Source: Aradus depressus (Eukaryota; Arthropoda; Insecta; Hemiptera; Aradidae). From it: a DNA stretch of 64,000 nt. The stretch covers positions 28,252,908-28,316,907 of the forward strand of contig OY759219.1 in the NCBI GenBank assembly GCA_963662175.1, given 5' to 3'. The notes below the pieces were generated by a model, which did no database searches, had not been told where the DNA came from, and was given only the letters and a program-made list of their open reading frames with translations. Made by a program: the position numbers and the translations under genes. Shown here in pieces: positions 10,163 to 20,639 of this stretch. Each line of letters starts with the position of its first letter. Position 1 is the stretch's first letter.

Positions 10163-10859
10163 GTCGAATTCCTTCAGTGTTTTATGAGGAGTCTATAAGA
10201 GCATATCGTTGGCCTAAACGTGATACCTCGTACATTTTTCCGAAAATTGTTTTTCTTTACAAAAAAAAAAAACTATAAAAACTCTATTGATCTAGTGGGA
10301 CCTCGTATACGACATAAAACGAAAAAACCGGTTTGAAGTGGTATCTTGCGAAAGAAATGGTAACGAAATTCTGGTGAAACCTGGTAACTCCGTCAAGTAC
10401 GCTAATTCTTTACTTGGATTTGCAAACTAGCTTAAAAACATTTCATGCAATGCATTTACATCTCTCACTTAAAACAAATTCCGTCCTTCGGATGGGACGT
10501 TAAGCGATGGTCCCGAGCCTGTACGATGTCAGGTACTCGTTAAAGATCCCTACCCTAGATGAATAAAAATTTGGGGTAGGCAAAATTTAGGACTCCCACA
10601 GTAGAGTCGGGCTCATGTCCACCAGAGTGACGAAAGAGCGCTCTGGTAGTAGGCGATATGACCTCGTTGTTAAAGCCCAGGCATGAGTCATAAAACCTAA
10701 TCTAACTTAATACAAATGTCGAAAAAATTGAGGTTTTCTATAAAGAATATTATTTTAATCAGTTTTTTGTCTCTCCTGTAAAGTTGGCTTTTTGCACATA
10801 TGAGGTATCATGTTTAGACCGACGATATGACAATCTTCAGTGCCTTAAAGCCCTTCGAC
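10163..10859. mobile_element. Inverted-repeat element split by a SINE
   Basis: The left end reads GTCGAA...CATATCGTTGGCCTAAACG then GATACCTCGTA. The right end carries the same blocks inverted (GATACCTCAT, CATATCGTCGGTCTAAAC, GTCGAA). Arms are about 75 bp and diverged. A truncated SINE-A sits inside. No transposase; family unknown. Confidence 0.55.
10480..10705 (+). mobile_element. SINE-A, 5'-truncated
   Basis: Starts within the core at TTCCGTCCTTCGGATGG and ends AAAACCTAATCTAAC, a variant of the pentamer tail. Confidence 0.85.
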
Positions 10860-10914
10860 ATTCAAAAAACTTAGAGTTTTAAATAACCTTTAAATATGTC
10901 TAATAACATTGTGC

Positions 10915-11065
10915 CCCTTTTTTTTTTTTTTTCTTTTTTTTGGGTGCTCCTGACCCACTGAGGGGGGTCGGTCACATCACCCTAATACCCTGACTATCGA
11001 TGGTAAACATTAATGGTTTCATTTCCATGCTCATCTTTACTGAGGACGTTGGCATCCCCCCCCCA
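10915..11065 (-). mobile_element. Poly(A)-tailed retroposed 3' end
   Basis: On the minus strand a non-repetitive segment with GGGTGATGTGACCGACC and GTGGGTCAGGAGCACCC runs into a 23-base A-rich tail (plus-strand T tract 10918-10940). It looks like a LINE or transcript 3' end; the source is unknown. Confidence 0.4.
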
Positions 11066-11269
11066 GATTTTCCAGAATAAAAAATAATTAAAGCATGCAC
11101 CTTAGAATGCTTACGTGAGAATGTGTTGACCTAAATGTGTTATGGCATTCTTGTGGCATTTACACAAGGTTGCACATAGTCTGTGGCTACATAATTATAT
11201 TTCTTAACTGGCTCTAAATGGTGGAATACAGAACCCTATGTGACCTTTACTTCCCTGGTTATTTGAGGT

Positions 11270-11375
11270 ACAGGGGAAGTTATACAATTCATTGAAAATT
11301 CGACATTTAATTTTCAGCAGAATTTCATGTTTTTTGACCTCCTGATTCTAAAAATGTAACATAAAATCATCAGTA
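11270..11375 (+). repeat. Repeat X distal end
   Basis: GGGGAAGTTATACAATT followed by the ATTTTCAGCAGAATTTCATG block; it meets the next, oppositely oriented X copy at once. Confidence 0.6.
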
Positions 11376-11777
11376 AATCTACTACTTCCCCAGGACAAAT
11401 TATATACATTGACGCTCTCCCTCCAAAATCAAGGGATCGTTTAAACGGCACACAGCCTTCTGAATCCTCATATTAAATTTTGCATCGATACATTCATTAT
11501 ATCGGTAGTTATTGAGGTTTTTGAGTAGTACTCCCTCTTCTTACCCACTTTCCTTCGGCCAATTTCTCTGCAAATTAATATGTGTCGTTCTTATGATTTG
11601 AGTTTAAATATGAAATTTCATGTCAATACAATCAGTAGTTACCTATTTAGGTAGTTTTTTTTTTCATTTTTGGAATCAGTGGGTCAAAAAAACATTAAAT
11701 TCGAGTGAAAACTCAACATCGAATTTTGTGATCAATTATATAACTTGCCTATTACTTCGTATAACTGGGAAAGTAAC
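11376..11777 (-). repeat. Repeat X, complete
   Basis: Starts with a degenerate GTAAATC...ACTTCCCC end, has the sub-repeats (ATACATTCATTATATCGG at 11497), and ends in the hairpin-like CTATTACTTCGTATAACTGG. Confidence 0.75.
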
Positions 11778-11886
11778 AATTCCTGTCTGTCCGTTTGTGT
11801 GTCTGTCACCCCTGATCGAATGGATGTATTGACACGAAATTTTGTTATGTGTATCCAGAACCCCATAAGGACAAAACCTATATATC
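11778..11886 (+). repeat. Repeat X, first part, split by mariner
   Basis: TGTCTGTC...GATCGAATGGATGTATTGACACG up to CCCCATAAGGACAAAACC; X sequence resumes at about 15400, so the mariner inserted here. Confidence 0.65.
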
Positions 11887-12022
11887 GGGTCCTTTCAAAA
11901 GTCCTGTCGTTTTTTTAGGTAATTAAAAATTAATGAAAGTAATATAGGTATATAAAATAATTGTATTTATAAAAATAATCGCCATTACAATCAACAACCT
12001 TATCCCAACGTGATGGATTTTT

Positions 12023-12370
12023 ATGTTGTTATGTTTTATGACTCATGCCCGGGCTTTAACTACGAGGTCATATCGCCTACTACCAGAGCGCTCTATCGTC
12101 ACTCTGGTGGACATGAGCCCGACTCTACTGTGGGAGTCCTAAATTGTGCCTACCCTAAATTTTTATTCACCTAGGGCAGGGGTCTTTTACGAGTACCTGA
12201 CATCGTACAGGCTCGGGACCATCGCTTAACGTCCCATCCGAAGGACGGCGTGCTTAAGTTTATTTTGCCTCCCAGATAAAATAAACTAAGGGCCTCGGTC
12301 GGGCTACGAACCCACAACCTTGAGCTCAGAAGTCAAGCACGCATACCACTGAGCTACCGGTGCCCTCTAC
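12023..12370 (-). mobile_element. SINE-A, full length, inside mariner
   Basis: Complete from the GACTCATGCCCGGGC tail end to the GAGCTACCGGTGCCCTC head. Perfect duplication GATGGATTTTT (12012-12022, 12371-12381). It separates the mariner C-terminus from the catalytic region and is therefore younger than mariner. Confidence 0.95.
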
Positions 12371-13192
12371 GATGGATTTTTGCTGCCAAAAAAAAACTTA
12401 TTGCCGGTGTTGCCGGTTATCAAAACATTTCTGCCTGAGGCTATTGTCCAGAAATCTGAAAAAGGTGATAATCAGTGGGGGATAGGTCTGGGGAATATGG
12501 CGGGTGGGGAAAAGACAAGGGTCCTTTTCTATTCACTAGTCCTGGATCGAATATTTTAAGTTTAGACTGACAGCGGTCTAATATCGTGCAGTAGACCTCT
12601 GCAGTGATGTTTTACCCCTGACTTAAGAGCTCATAGTGCACGACGCCTTTGCCTGTCCAGAAAACAACCAATAACACCTTTTTCGGGTGAAGATCAGGTT
12701 TCGGAAATTTTATTGGTTCATTAGCTGAGAACCATTGATAACACTGCCTAAAATTATTGTATAATACCCATTTTTCATCACGAGTGATTATTCTGTGTAT
12801 AAATGGATCATTTTTTAATCGAGAAACTTCAGATGATGTTGTTAATCGAATTATCTTATTGGCATCCGATAACTTATGAGGGACGCATTTGTCAATCTTT
12901 TTTATTTTTCCCATTTGATGTACATAGATATCTCCAGGCTGTTGCTTCTGAAATATCTACTCTTATTTCCGAACATGTTTGACGTGGATCCGACTCTATT
13001 AATTCCCGAACTAGCTATTCTTCGGTAACTTGAGATCTTCCAGGACAAGCCCCGTCTTCGAGCGTTTCGTCGCCTTGACGACATTTGGAAAACCAAAATT
13101 GAGCTTTACGCTCAGAGATAGCCTTCTCACCAAACTCGGAGCATATTTTTCGAGCGGCCACAGTAGCTTTTAAGCCGAGTTTAAACTGATAA

Positions 13193-13977
13193 GGGGCTGT
13201 TCACAAACTACGTCACACGCCTAGGGGAGAGAAGGGGGTTTATAACTTATGTGATGATTGTGACGGCGGGGAGGGGGGACTAAACAAAAAAAATGACGTC
13301 ACGTTTATTATTACACTTTAAAATAAGGGCGTAGACAATTTTCTAAAAATTTAATTTCATGCAAATTTTTTTAACGTTAGTATTTTAATAAATTCATGTT
13401 AATAAAGTAAAAAAACATATTTAAATAAAATACATTTTATGTATGAGAAATGTTGGCCATCATAAAAAAACAGAAGATCAAGAAGAAGCCGAGTGGTTCG
13501 ATGACGACATGATAGATAGTAATAGGGAAACACCTGAACCTTCTGACAGTGATCAATGTGAAATACCAATCATAACTATAGATGAACATCTAAAACCGAT
13601 TTGGGAGGAATCGTAATATTCCTCTGTCTTTTTTCATGATATGGATTATCTCGCTTGAATAATCGAAATGTTAAATACTTAAATCACTGTTCTTTTATTT
13701 AATTTATGAATACAGATGAATATAATATGTAGATATGTTGTATTTATGATAAATTGAAGTTGTATTTATAATAAATTGAAGTATTATTATTTTTATACAA
13801 TTTAGTACCTACTTTTCTTTAAAAAAAAAAATTTCAGTTTAAATTGGGGGGGGGGGGGCATGAAAAAATGACGTCACGTTTAGGGGGGGTTCAATTAAAT
13901 GTGACCAATTGTGACAAGGGGGAGGGAGGGGGTTAAAAACACCTCAAAATTGCGTGACGTAGTTTGTGAACGGCCCC
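13193..13977. mobile_element. TIR element with TAA target duplication
   Basis: The ends are GGGGCTGTTCACAAACTACG and the inverse of GGGGCCGTTCACAAACTACG, continuing GTCACRC. TAA flanks both sides (13190-13192, 13978-13980). Further inverted matches inside include AAATGACGTCACGTTTA. A 3-bp TWA duplication suggests a PIF/Harbinger-type element. It contains a 57-codon ORF (13443-13616). Confidence 0.75.
13443..13616 (+). CDS. 57-aa acidic ORF inside TIR element
   Basis: ATG 13443 to TAA 13614-13616, uninterrupted. The product is hydrophilic and acidic (EDQEEAEWFDDDMID near the middle) and ends KPIWEES. I do not recognise it. It could be the C-terminus of the parent element's transposase or accessory protein kept in a deletion derivative. 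Function unknown. Confidence 0.35.
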   Translation: MRNVGHHKKTEDQEEAEWFDDDMIDSNRETPEPSDSDQCEIPIITIDEHLKPIWEES

Positions 13978-14120
13978 TAAAATAAGGGGCCCCACACACG
14001 CTCAGTTTTTAACACAGGCCTGCTTGCGCAAACCAAGTTTGCGCAAATTGGCCTGTGCTGCTGGCCTGTGCTTGGACCCACACGTACAGTTCAACTGTCC
14101 AGATATTTGCTCAGTTCACA

Positions 14121-14558
14121 ATGGCTTCTCAATGTGATGTTGCCTGCCTCCTCCTCCTCGCTTGCGCTATTAAAAAGAAGCAACAGAAAAAACGTTCTGT
14201 AAACAGGAACAAATGGGCGAAAAGTTGGCTGTTAAAAAGAAACCTGTTGTCTCACATCAGTTTACCAGAAGACTTGAAATTGGAAAAACAGGATTGGTTT
14301 AACTATTTAAGAATGGACGAAAACACTTATCTATACTTGTTGAAATTGGTTTCTCCGTTGATACAACGGCAAGATACGTGCATGAGGCAGTCAGTTTCAT
14401 GTCATGAGCGCTTAACCGCAACCTTAAGACTTCTTGCAACTGGCCGATCATACGAAGATCTGAAATTTTCAACAATCATATCACCACAGGCGTTAGGAAC
14501 AATTATACCAGAGACCTGCAGTGCAATTTGGCAAGTGTTAAGGAAAGACTTTCTTAAG
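14121..14558 (+). pseudogene. Harbinger transposase, N-terminal exon
   Basis: ATG 14121 opens 146 codons ending at a clean donor (AAG|GTAAGC, 14559). The region W-F-N-Y-L-R-M-D...Y-L-Y-L-L-K-L-V and E-R-L-T-A-T-L-R-L-L-A-T-G-R-S-Y-E-D-L matches the N-terminal helical domain of PIF/Harbinger (ALP1-like) nucleases. Downstream exons with the DDE residues are absent, so the gene is not functional. Confidence 0.85.
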
Positions 14559-14624
14559 GTAAGCATACAAATATTTATTGAACATAAAGTACAAAAAAAA
14601 CTCATTGTTTACAAATATCTGTCA

Positions 14625-14953
14625 TCAATAGTCAGGCATAAAGTTAGTAAGAAAAGAATGTGCTGTACTCGTAGAAGGCTTTGGATTCATATTGTTATCA
14701 TTAATAGAACAGAAACTTTGAGCAGGAGGTTGTGGAAATTTATTCGTGACAACTAGAGTTTCGGCTGCTAACCTGTAATTTCTATTTAAGCAACCCAATT
14801 CAGCTTCAAACAACAAGTCATTTATCAGCTTCTCAGCAAAAAATCTCTGATCATTCGGTAAACCTCTCAACTTATCCGCCACAGTTTTGCCTACTATGTC
14901 AAACCTATCCTCTCTAATTTCTCTAATAATATTCTCTATCCATGGTTTATAAA
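14625..14953 (-). pseudogene. Harbinger accessory protein, last exon (BESS-like)
   Basis: A T-tract acceptor (TTTGTCAG, minus strand, just above 14953) opens a frame to TAG at 14625-14627. It carries L-P-N-D-Q-R-F-F-A-E-K-L-I-N-D-L-L-F-E-A-E-L, resembling the BESS-type C-terminal motif seen in MADF/Myb-like second proteins of Harbinger elements. The N-terminal DNA-binding exon is missing. Confidence 0.7.
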
Positions 14954-15399
14954 CTGACAAAAAAAAAAAATTGAAGAAACTGGAAACTTCGTACTGAACT
15001 GAACACGTGGCCTGAGTCAGTTCAACTGAGACCCAAACCCGTGCAAACTCACTGGTCTGCGCAGGTCAAAATCAAACACAACTTGAAAATGCTCAGGCCA
15101 GGCCAGCGGCCTGCGCAGCCGGCTTGAACTATCCACAGACGCTCAGTTACACCTGCACAAACCTGGTTTGCGCAGGCTGGCCTGTGTTAAAAACTGAGCG
15201 TGTGTGGGGCCCTTAAAATCGACCGAATTTGAATTTAAATTCAAACCATATTATTAAATTCGTTTGAACGTCTAGCAGTGACTGGATTAAAATATTATAC
15301 TGTTTTCACAGATAGTAAACAATGCTGTTTACATTAGCAAAGGTCGCATTGGAATTAGAATCATAACAAAGACGCTGCCGTCAAAATAAACATGGGGGA

Positions 15400-15590
15400 T
15401 CTAAGGGGGGAGGGGGGCTCAACACTAATAACTCTCCATGTAATCAATATACGAAATTTCATATGAGTCAGAACTCCCTGATTAGGACACCTATTAATTT
15501 TCAACAAAATTGATAAATTAATTTGAGAGGGAGAGAGCGAAAAATTAGTTGATTAATTCGTGCTGGGGAAGTACATTGCTGACCCATTTT
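15400..15590 (+). repeat. Repeat X, second part after mariner
   Basis: Resumes at GGGGCTCAACACTAATAAC and reaches the X terminus GCTGGGGAAGTACATTGC. Confidence 0.65.
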
Positions 15591-15609
15591 ATTTTTTTTT
15601 ATAATACTT

Positions 15610-15905
15610 TCTCCATCTCAACAATTGATTGAAAATCAAAATCTATACACTTCTGACCCTAATAAAATTGAAAAAAATATATTGTACACCAGGGTTATAA
15701 AAGGTTAATTGAAAACGTAAAACATAATACAAAAATATTCATTATAATAATTAAAAAGAAATAGACCTTAAGTAAATTAAATTAACGGTAATTTCTCTAC
15801 CCACATCCGGTTGGCTGGCATATTCTTGTCGTCCGTTCAGAATCTATTTACGTCATTATAATTTAGAGAAGAGATCCGCAACTTTCTTGCACTGGCGGAC
15901 AATAT
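15610..15905 (+). repeat. Repeat V copy 1
   Basis: Colinear with 23085-23310: CTTCTGACCCTAATAAAA, AATAGACCTTAAG, AACGGTAATTTCTCTA, CAACTTTCTTGCACT. Unclassified, noncoding. Confidence 0.55.
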
Positions 15906-16123
15906 AATAGGGAAATCACCGTAAATTTACTTCCCTATTGCGAATTAATCATTGTTTTAGTCCTTAAGTATAGCAAAATATGTAATTCCGGTGCAAATTT
16001 AATATCGACTTTCCCAAATTTCGTCAAGCTGGGGGAAGTAAAAGGGCCGCTCTTTTGAACCTTCCCGTTCTCGGGAACAGCATTCACCGAGACGCCATGA
16101 GACCACAGATCGACTGTTTAGAC

Positions 16124-16982
16124 CAGCGGTTCTCAAGCTGGGGGGCGCGCCCCCCTGGGGGGGCGTGGAAGAATTCCAGGGGAGGCGTCAACTAATTTAA
16201 AAAAAATTAAATAAGTTTGTAGTTTTTAAAACAGTTGTTTTTTCATGTATAGGTTAGGTTAGGTTTTATGACTCATGCCCGGGCTTTAACTACGAGGTCA
16301 TATCGCCTACTACCAGAGCGCTCATTCGTCACTCTGGTGGACATGAGCCCGACTCTACTGTGGGAGTCCTAAATTTTGCCTACCCTAAATTTTTATTCAT
16401 CTAGGGTAGTGGTCTTTAACGAGTACCTGACATCGTACAGGCTCGGGACCATCGCTTAACGTCCCATCCGAAGGACGGCGTGCTTAAGTTTATTTTACCT
16501 CCCAGATAAAATAAACTAAGGGCCTCGGTCGGGCTACGAACCCACAACCTTGAGCTCAGAAGTCAAGCACGCATACCACTGAGCTACCGGCGCCCTCTTT
16601 TCATGTATATTTACAACAACAAAAAATTGAATTTGATGCTGGACACAAACACACAATCATTCAAATTTCTTTATAGCTATTAACTCAATAAAATGTAAGT
16701 GAGCGTCTGGCCATGATATTTTGTTGTGATTTTTTCGATGATTTGTGTAATTAAAATTTGTATTTGAACAAATATGATTTTATATTCCTTACCAGAGTAT
16801 GTCTAGCCTAAGTTCAAAGTCATTTTACTCAAACATAATGTAAGTAAATTTATCATATAAGTCTAAAATTTAGACTTATATATGATAAATTTACTCTTTT
16901 TTAACTTAATCCGTAAAGGGAGGCGTGACCTCACACCAAAGTATGAAGGGGGGCTCAGAGCCTGAAAGGTTGAGAACCCCTG
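16124..16982. mobile_element. hAT element, nonautonomous, hosting a SINE
   Basis: Ends CAGCGGTTCTCAAGCTG and inverse of CAGGGGTTCTCAACCTT; flanks GTTTAGAC (16116-16123) and GTTTAGAA (16983-16990). About 510 bp without the inner SINE. GC-rich termini, AT-rich centre, no transposase. Confidence 0.85.
16252..16597 (-). mobile_element. SINE-A, full length
   Basis: GGTTAGGTTAGG tail to CGGCGCCCTC head, perfect duplication TTTTCATGTATA (16240-16251, 16598-16609). Inserted in the hAT element, so younger than it. Confidence 0.95.
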
Positions 16983-17155
16983 GTTTAGAAGGTTTCACTT
17001 TTCACAAAATATTGAGGTCGTCTTCTCACTTTAGAGGTTCAAAAAAAAAAAAAAAAAAAAAAAAAAGTGTGAGTACAAAAAGTAATTTTATAGTTATGTG
17101 TAAACATTGTGTGTGTTCACTGGAAAATAAGGAAGAAACAATGTGAACAAACATA

Positions 17156-17441
17156 TGTTTACTGAGCTCAAGTTCGCGGGTTCGAAACCCGGCCGAGGCC
17201 CTTATTTTTTTTTTATCTGGGAGATAAAATAAAATTAAGCGTCCTTTGGATGGGACGTTAAGCGACAGTCCCAAGCTTGATGTCAGGTACTCGTTAAAGA
17301 CCCCTACCCTAGGTGAATAAAAATTTAGGGTGGGAAAAATTTAGGACTCCCATAGTAGGAGTCGGGCTCATGTTGAAAGAGCGGTGTGGTAGTATGAGAT
17401 ATGACCTATTAGTTAAAGCCCGTTCATGAGACATAATAACT
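17156..17441 (+). mobile_element. SINE-A, old subfamily tail
   Basis: Starts in the head at GTTTACTGAGCTCAAG, box B intact (GGGTTCGAAACCC), core GGATGGGACGTTAAGCG, tail ATAATAACTA rather than AACCT. A 26-base A run (17041-17066) lies upstream. Confidence 0.8.
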
Positions 17442-17448
17442 ATTTACT

Positions 17449-17572
17449 GTTCACAGACACGCACACAGACCAACAGACACTTTTTTTTCATATTTGGAAG
17501 GTCGAGAAACATGAAATTCCGTTGAAAAGTCCGCATCGAATTTTTGACACATAACTTCCTAAAGTAAACACT
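17449..17572 (-). repeat. Repeat X distal end
   Basis: CATGAAATTCCGTTGAAAAG and CATCGAATTTTTGAC blocks of the X distal end. Confidence 0.6.
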
Positions 17573-18279
17573 TGGAGCAGGAGGTTCCTCTCGACTCCCG
17601 AGACCTTTCAACTCACTCCCATGACACAGTGGCGCTGAAACTGAAAAAAAATTAAAATAAAAAAATTGGGACCCGGAAGAACAATTCTCTTGGCACGAGA
17701 TTCGAGTGAAAAATCGCAAAGGAAGCGAGAAGAAAAACGTAAACAATAGAGCAGAGAAAAAAAAAGATAACTGACTGAAAACTTTCACTGGTTTTTCAAG
17801 AGGGAAACTGGGAGGATGGTCCAGTTCTTCTGGGGGGAGATAGTCAACTGTTAAATACGGAAATTACTTGGTCGTTATGGTGGACCTGTTTCGCAACCTA
17901 GGCTCCTTGTTCGCTGTAGTTCCACACAGATCAGCTCACGCGTCCAGCTGAACTGTGCGCAACCAGGTTGCGAGGCTATGGAAAACACTTGAGTGTCCAG
18001 TACTTGATGGACTCGGAGACATGGACCCGGACCATGGCAAAGGAGGGCCGCCAAAATAATAATCCGAATGATCTACAGCGCTTTCGGGAACCAGGAGTTG
18101 TACGTATTCTTCACCGAGCCGAAAGTATCACACTGAAATAGAGTTGCCAAGCACTGTCGGGCCCTGTAGAAGAACTGGATGACCCAGAAGAAAATGGCTG
18201 GCTAGAGAACGACAGAAGGAACGTAAGCTTTGGTTGGAGCGGTGGACTAGCCCAGGACAAAGCCACCTGGGGACATTTC
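17573..18279. other. No gene recognised; locally GC-richer
   Basis: 17880-18280 is richer in G and C than its surroundings but has no open frame of note and matches nothing else in the window. It may be a fragment of an unseen retroelement. Confidence 0.4.
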
Positions 18280-18425
18280 CATTTCTTTCTTTCTCTATGA
18301 CACTTTCTCTCTTTCTCTAAAACAAACTTCTCTTATCCTCCTCAAGACATTTTCTCTATTTATTTTCAAGACTTTTTCTCTCTTTCTCGTGAAGACATTT
18401 CCCTCTTTCTTTCTTTAAGACACTA
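18280..18425 (+). repeat. CT-rich imperfect tandem repeat
   Basis: About five units built on AAGACATTTTCTCTCTTTCT-like sequence, roughly 27-30 bp each (GACACTTTCTC, AAGACATTTTCTC, AAGACTTTTTCTC, AAGACATTTCCCTC). Confidence 0.65.
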
Positions 18426-18483
18426 AAAGACGTCTTAAACTTGCTATAAACAAACGGTATGAAAAAAGCTTTAAAACACAATG

Positions 18484-18655
18484 TTTATAATAACGGTCGC
18501 ATGGTCTCACCATGGTTTGCTGGTTCGAATCCCGTCCTGGAGTGGGTTTTATTTCGTAGATAGAACTCCCTCCCGGGGCCATATATGTCGTAAATAACTA
18601 GATAACACAGTGACATGGCTAATATGCATCGCACGTAAAGCCAAAAAAAAAAAAA
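18484..18655 (+). mobile_element. SINE-B, 5'-truncated
   Basis: Matches 53945-54125: CGCATGGTCTCACCATGG, box B GGTTCGAATCCCGTCC, GAACTCCCTCCCGGG, and the terminal GTAAAGCC-A(n) (A tail 18643-18657). Confidence 0.85.
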
Positions 18656-19008
18656 AAATGCCATAAATTATTATTGAAATGTAGGTTGGTGATTTCGACA
18701 CAGAGGTTAATTTGACTGGAAAGCCCACACTTCGATGGCCTGTAATTATCAATACTTGCCCACCTGTTGATTACAATGGAACAGACGTGATTGACCTGTC
18801 CCACGTTATAATGCATCTCACACTAGATAATTTCTAATATTTATGTGTTGTAATGGGTGAAAAAGAAATGATATGTTAACAAAATACCTACAGAATAATG
18901 TCCCTCGACTGTAGGCCGGTTGGTGGGGGAAGGGGAAAGACAGACCGCTTGGCGTCAATAGATGAGCAGCTAGAGCGTCATGTTTTGACAACAGTTCAAT
19001 GTTATTGT
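18656..19008. other. No feature recognised
   Basis: Short frames on the minus strand only; no domains or repeat matches. Confidence 0.5.
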
Positions 19009-19203
19009 GCCTCATGCCCGGGCTGTCGTGGGTGGACATGAGCCCGACTCTACTCTGAGGGATTTAAATTTTGTGTAGCCAAGTTTATTCACCAATGGTG
19101 GGGGTCTTTAACGAGTTATTAATCGCTTATGTTCGATCCGAAGGACATCGTACACAAGGTTCCTCGCCGGCTTTTGAACCCAGTAAGCAAGCACGCTACA
19201 CGA
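19009..19203 (-). mobile_element. SINE-A, decayed
   Basis: CTCATGCCCGGGC, ATGAGCCCGACTCTACT, TCTTTAACGAGT, GATCCGAAGGAC blocks survive with several deletions. Confidence 0.75.
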
Positions 19204-19257
19204 AAAAAAAAAATAATAATAAAATAAAAAAAAAAAAATCATAGTACATACAGTTAC

Positions 19258-19735
19258 ATCTACAGTTTTTAGGGTTTTTGAGTTGGGGTTCCCCTACTCT
19301 GATCCCCCGCTGTCCTTTGGCCGATTTGGCTAAAAATTGATAGGTGGAGTTCTGGATATACTAGTGATGAGCAAAATCAGTCTTGGTCTTGGTCAGACAG
19401 CTATGGTCTTGGTCTTGCGTTTGCTCTCACTACGTGAATGTCGCGGATGGCGAGATTTTTAAGAAAATGCTTAAAATGTAGAAAAGAGAAAAAAATAAAT
19501 AAATGACAATAACAAGTGATGAGCAAAAGGAGTCTTGGTCTTGCACATTTTGCAAGACCAAGATCAAGAACAAGACCCAATGTGCAAGACCAAGACTGCT
19601 ATAGTCTTGCGTTTGCTCATCACTAGAATATACATATAAAATATCTGTGTCGTTACAAAAGTTCGATCAGGAGTTATTGTGTTCACAGACACACACCCAC
19701 ACACATAGACAGGATATTTTATCTTCTTTCCCAGC
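19258..19735 (-). repeat. Repeat X, split by a hAT MITE
   Basis: TTGGCCGATTTGGCTAAAA then GTTCTGGATATAC, interruption 19362-19625, then ATATAAAAT and ACACACACC. It abuts an X copy in the other orientation at 19736. Confidence 0.7.
19362..19625. mobile_element. hAT-like MITE
   Basis: Ends TAGTGATGAGCAAA and inverse; subterminal repeats of TCTTGGTCTTG in both orientations. Flanks GGATATAC (19354-19361) and GAATATAC (19626-19633), 7 of 8 identical. Removing it restores repeat X. No ORF. Confidence 0.85.
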
Positions 19736-19995
19736 TAAATGAATTATACGGGAAGTTATGTAATCGGTTAGAAATTCTATCTTCACCGGAATTTCAAATT
19801 TTTCGGCCCCCTGATAGCAAAAATGAAAAAAAAAAAAGGTTGTGTGGATGTTTGTTTGTCTTTGAACACGATAACTCCTGATGTAATGAATGTTTCGACA
19901 TGAAATTTCATATTTGAATTGAAATTCTCATCAAAACGACACCTATTAATTTGCAAGGCAATGGTTCTGGTGGGAGAGCGAAAACGTAATGGCCG
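19736..19995 (+). repeat. Repeat X, head-to-head with the previous copy
   Basis: Begins ATACGGGAAGTTATGTAATC, has the ATAACTCCTGATGTAATGAA sub-repeat and ends in the GGAGAGCGAAAACG block. Confidence 0.7.
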
Positions 19996-20387
19996 GTCAC
20001 ATATTTTTCCCTATGGAAAAGTGAAAATGATCAAGAGTGCCATATTTTGGCAGCTAACAATGAATGTTTTAGAAATATGAAAACAAGTTCATCAGAATGA
20101 ACTGCCCATACACTAATGTTCTGCTCCAAATGACCTTTATGGAGACGCCATCTCCTGATCTGCCTCATTTCTAGCCAGGATCTCGTCCTTTAAATGAGAT
20201 AAATTATTAAACTAAATGTCTTAATGGTGTCACCGTTTAAACTCATCAAAAGCAGCGCCTACAGAGAGATGCTTTCAGAAGGAGGAAAAAAACCTTAGGA
20301 CGGAACATCAAACGAGAATTCCATCTGAGGACATTAAAGACAAACTTCCAGTAAATAACATAAAAATATAGTTAGACATCACATAGA
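19996..20387. other. No feature recognised
   Basis: Nothing coding or repeated within the window was found. Confidence 0.5.
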
Positions 20388-20560
20388 TTTTATTTATTTA
20401 TTTATTTATTTTATGCTAGCCGGCTTTCGACGTTGTCCTCATCCTAATAGGCAACCTGATTCTCTCCGTCACTTGGTGTGCACTCCTAATTCGGGCAAAA
20501 AGGCCAACATCTCTAATGGTTTCTATCCTTGTGGAAAAAGTCGTCCGTTAATCACCATCG
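20388..20560 (+). pseudogene. Possible Penelope-like element linker fragment
   Basis: After a (TTTA)n run (20388-20412) a frame encodes LRHLVCTPNSG...NGFYPCGKSR. This resembles the Cys-containing segment between the reverse transcriptase and GIY-YIG domains of Penelope-like elements, but the following Cys residues are missing. Weak call. Confidence 0.25.
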
Positions 20561-20639
20561 TCAAAAAAGTCATCAAAAACTTTTTTAAACATTTTTCTCT
20601 TTGTACATATTTTTGGGGTGCTGAATCTTAAACAAATCT

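Larger units (their letters stand above)
13986..15213. mobile_element. PIF/Harbinger transposon, internally deleted
   Basis: TIRs: GGGGCCCCACACACGCTCAG at the left and its inverted copy at the right (CTGAGCGTGTGTGGGGCCCT), extending through TTTTTAACACAGGCC. TAA duplications lie at 13983-13985 and 15214-15216. It keeps a transposase first exon (+) and the last exon of a second, convergent gene (-). The catalytic DDE region is missing. Confidence 0.88.
11885..15260 (-). pseudogene. Mariner transposon, dead, hosting three insertions
   Basis: Read on the minus strand from about 15250 down. A helix-turn-helix segment (FKLGLKATVAARKIC) and WFSK...GDETLEDG lead to the catalytic block with T-R-D-E-K-W (first Asp), then P-Y-S-P-D-L-S-P-T-D-Y-H-L-F (third Asp), and the C-terminal RWDKVVDCNGDYF. 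The HDNARPH segment with the second Asp is deleted. There are stops (about 13029, 12612) and a frameshift near 12905. The 3' TIR is GGGTCCTTTCAAAAGTCC at 11889; the 5' TIR was not found. It is interrupted by SINE-A 12023-12370, by an element at 13193-13977 and by a Harbinger at 13986-15213. Confidence 0.85.
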
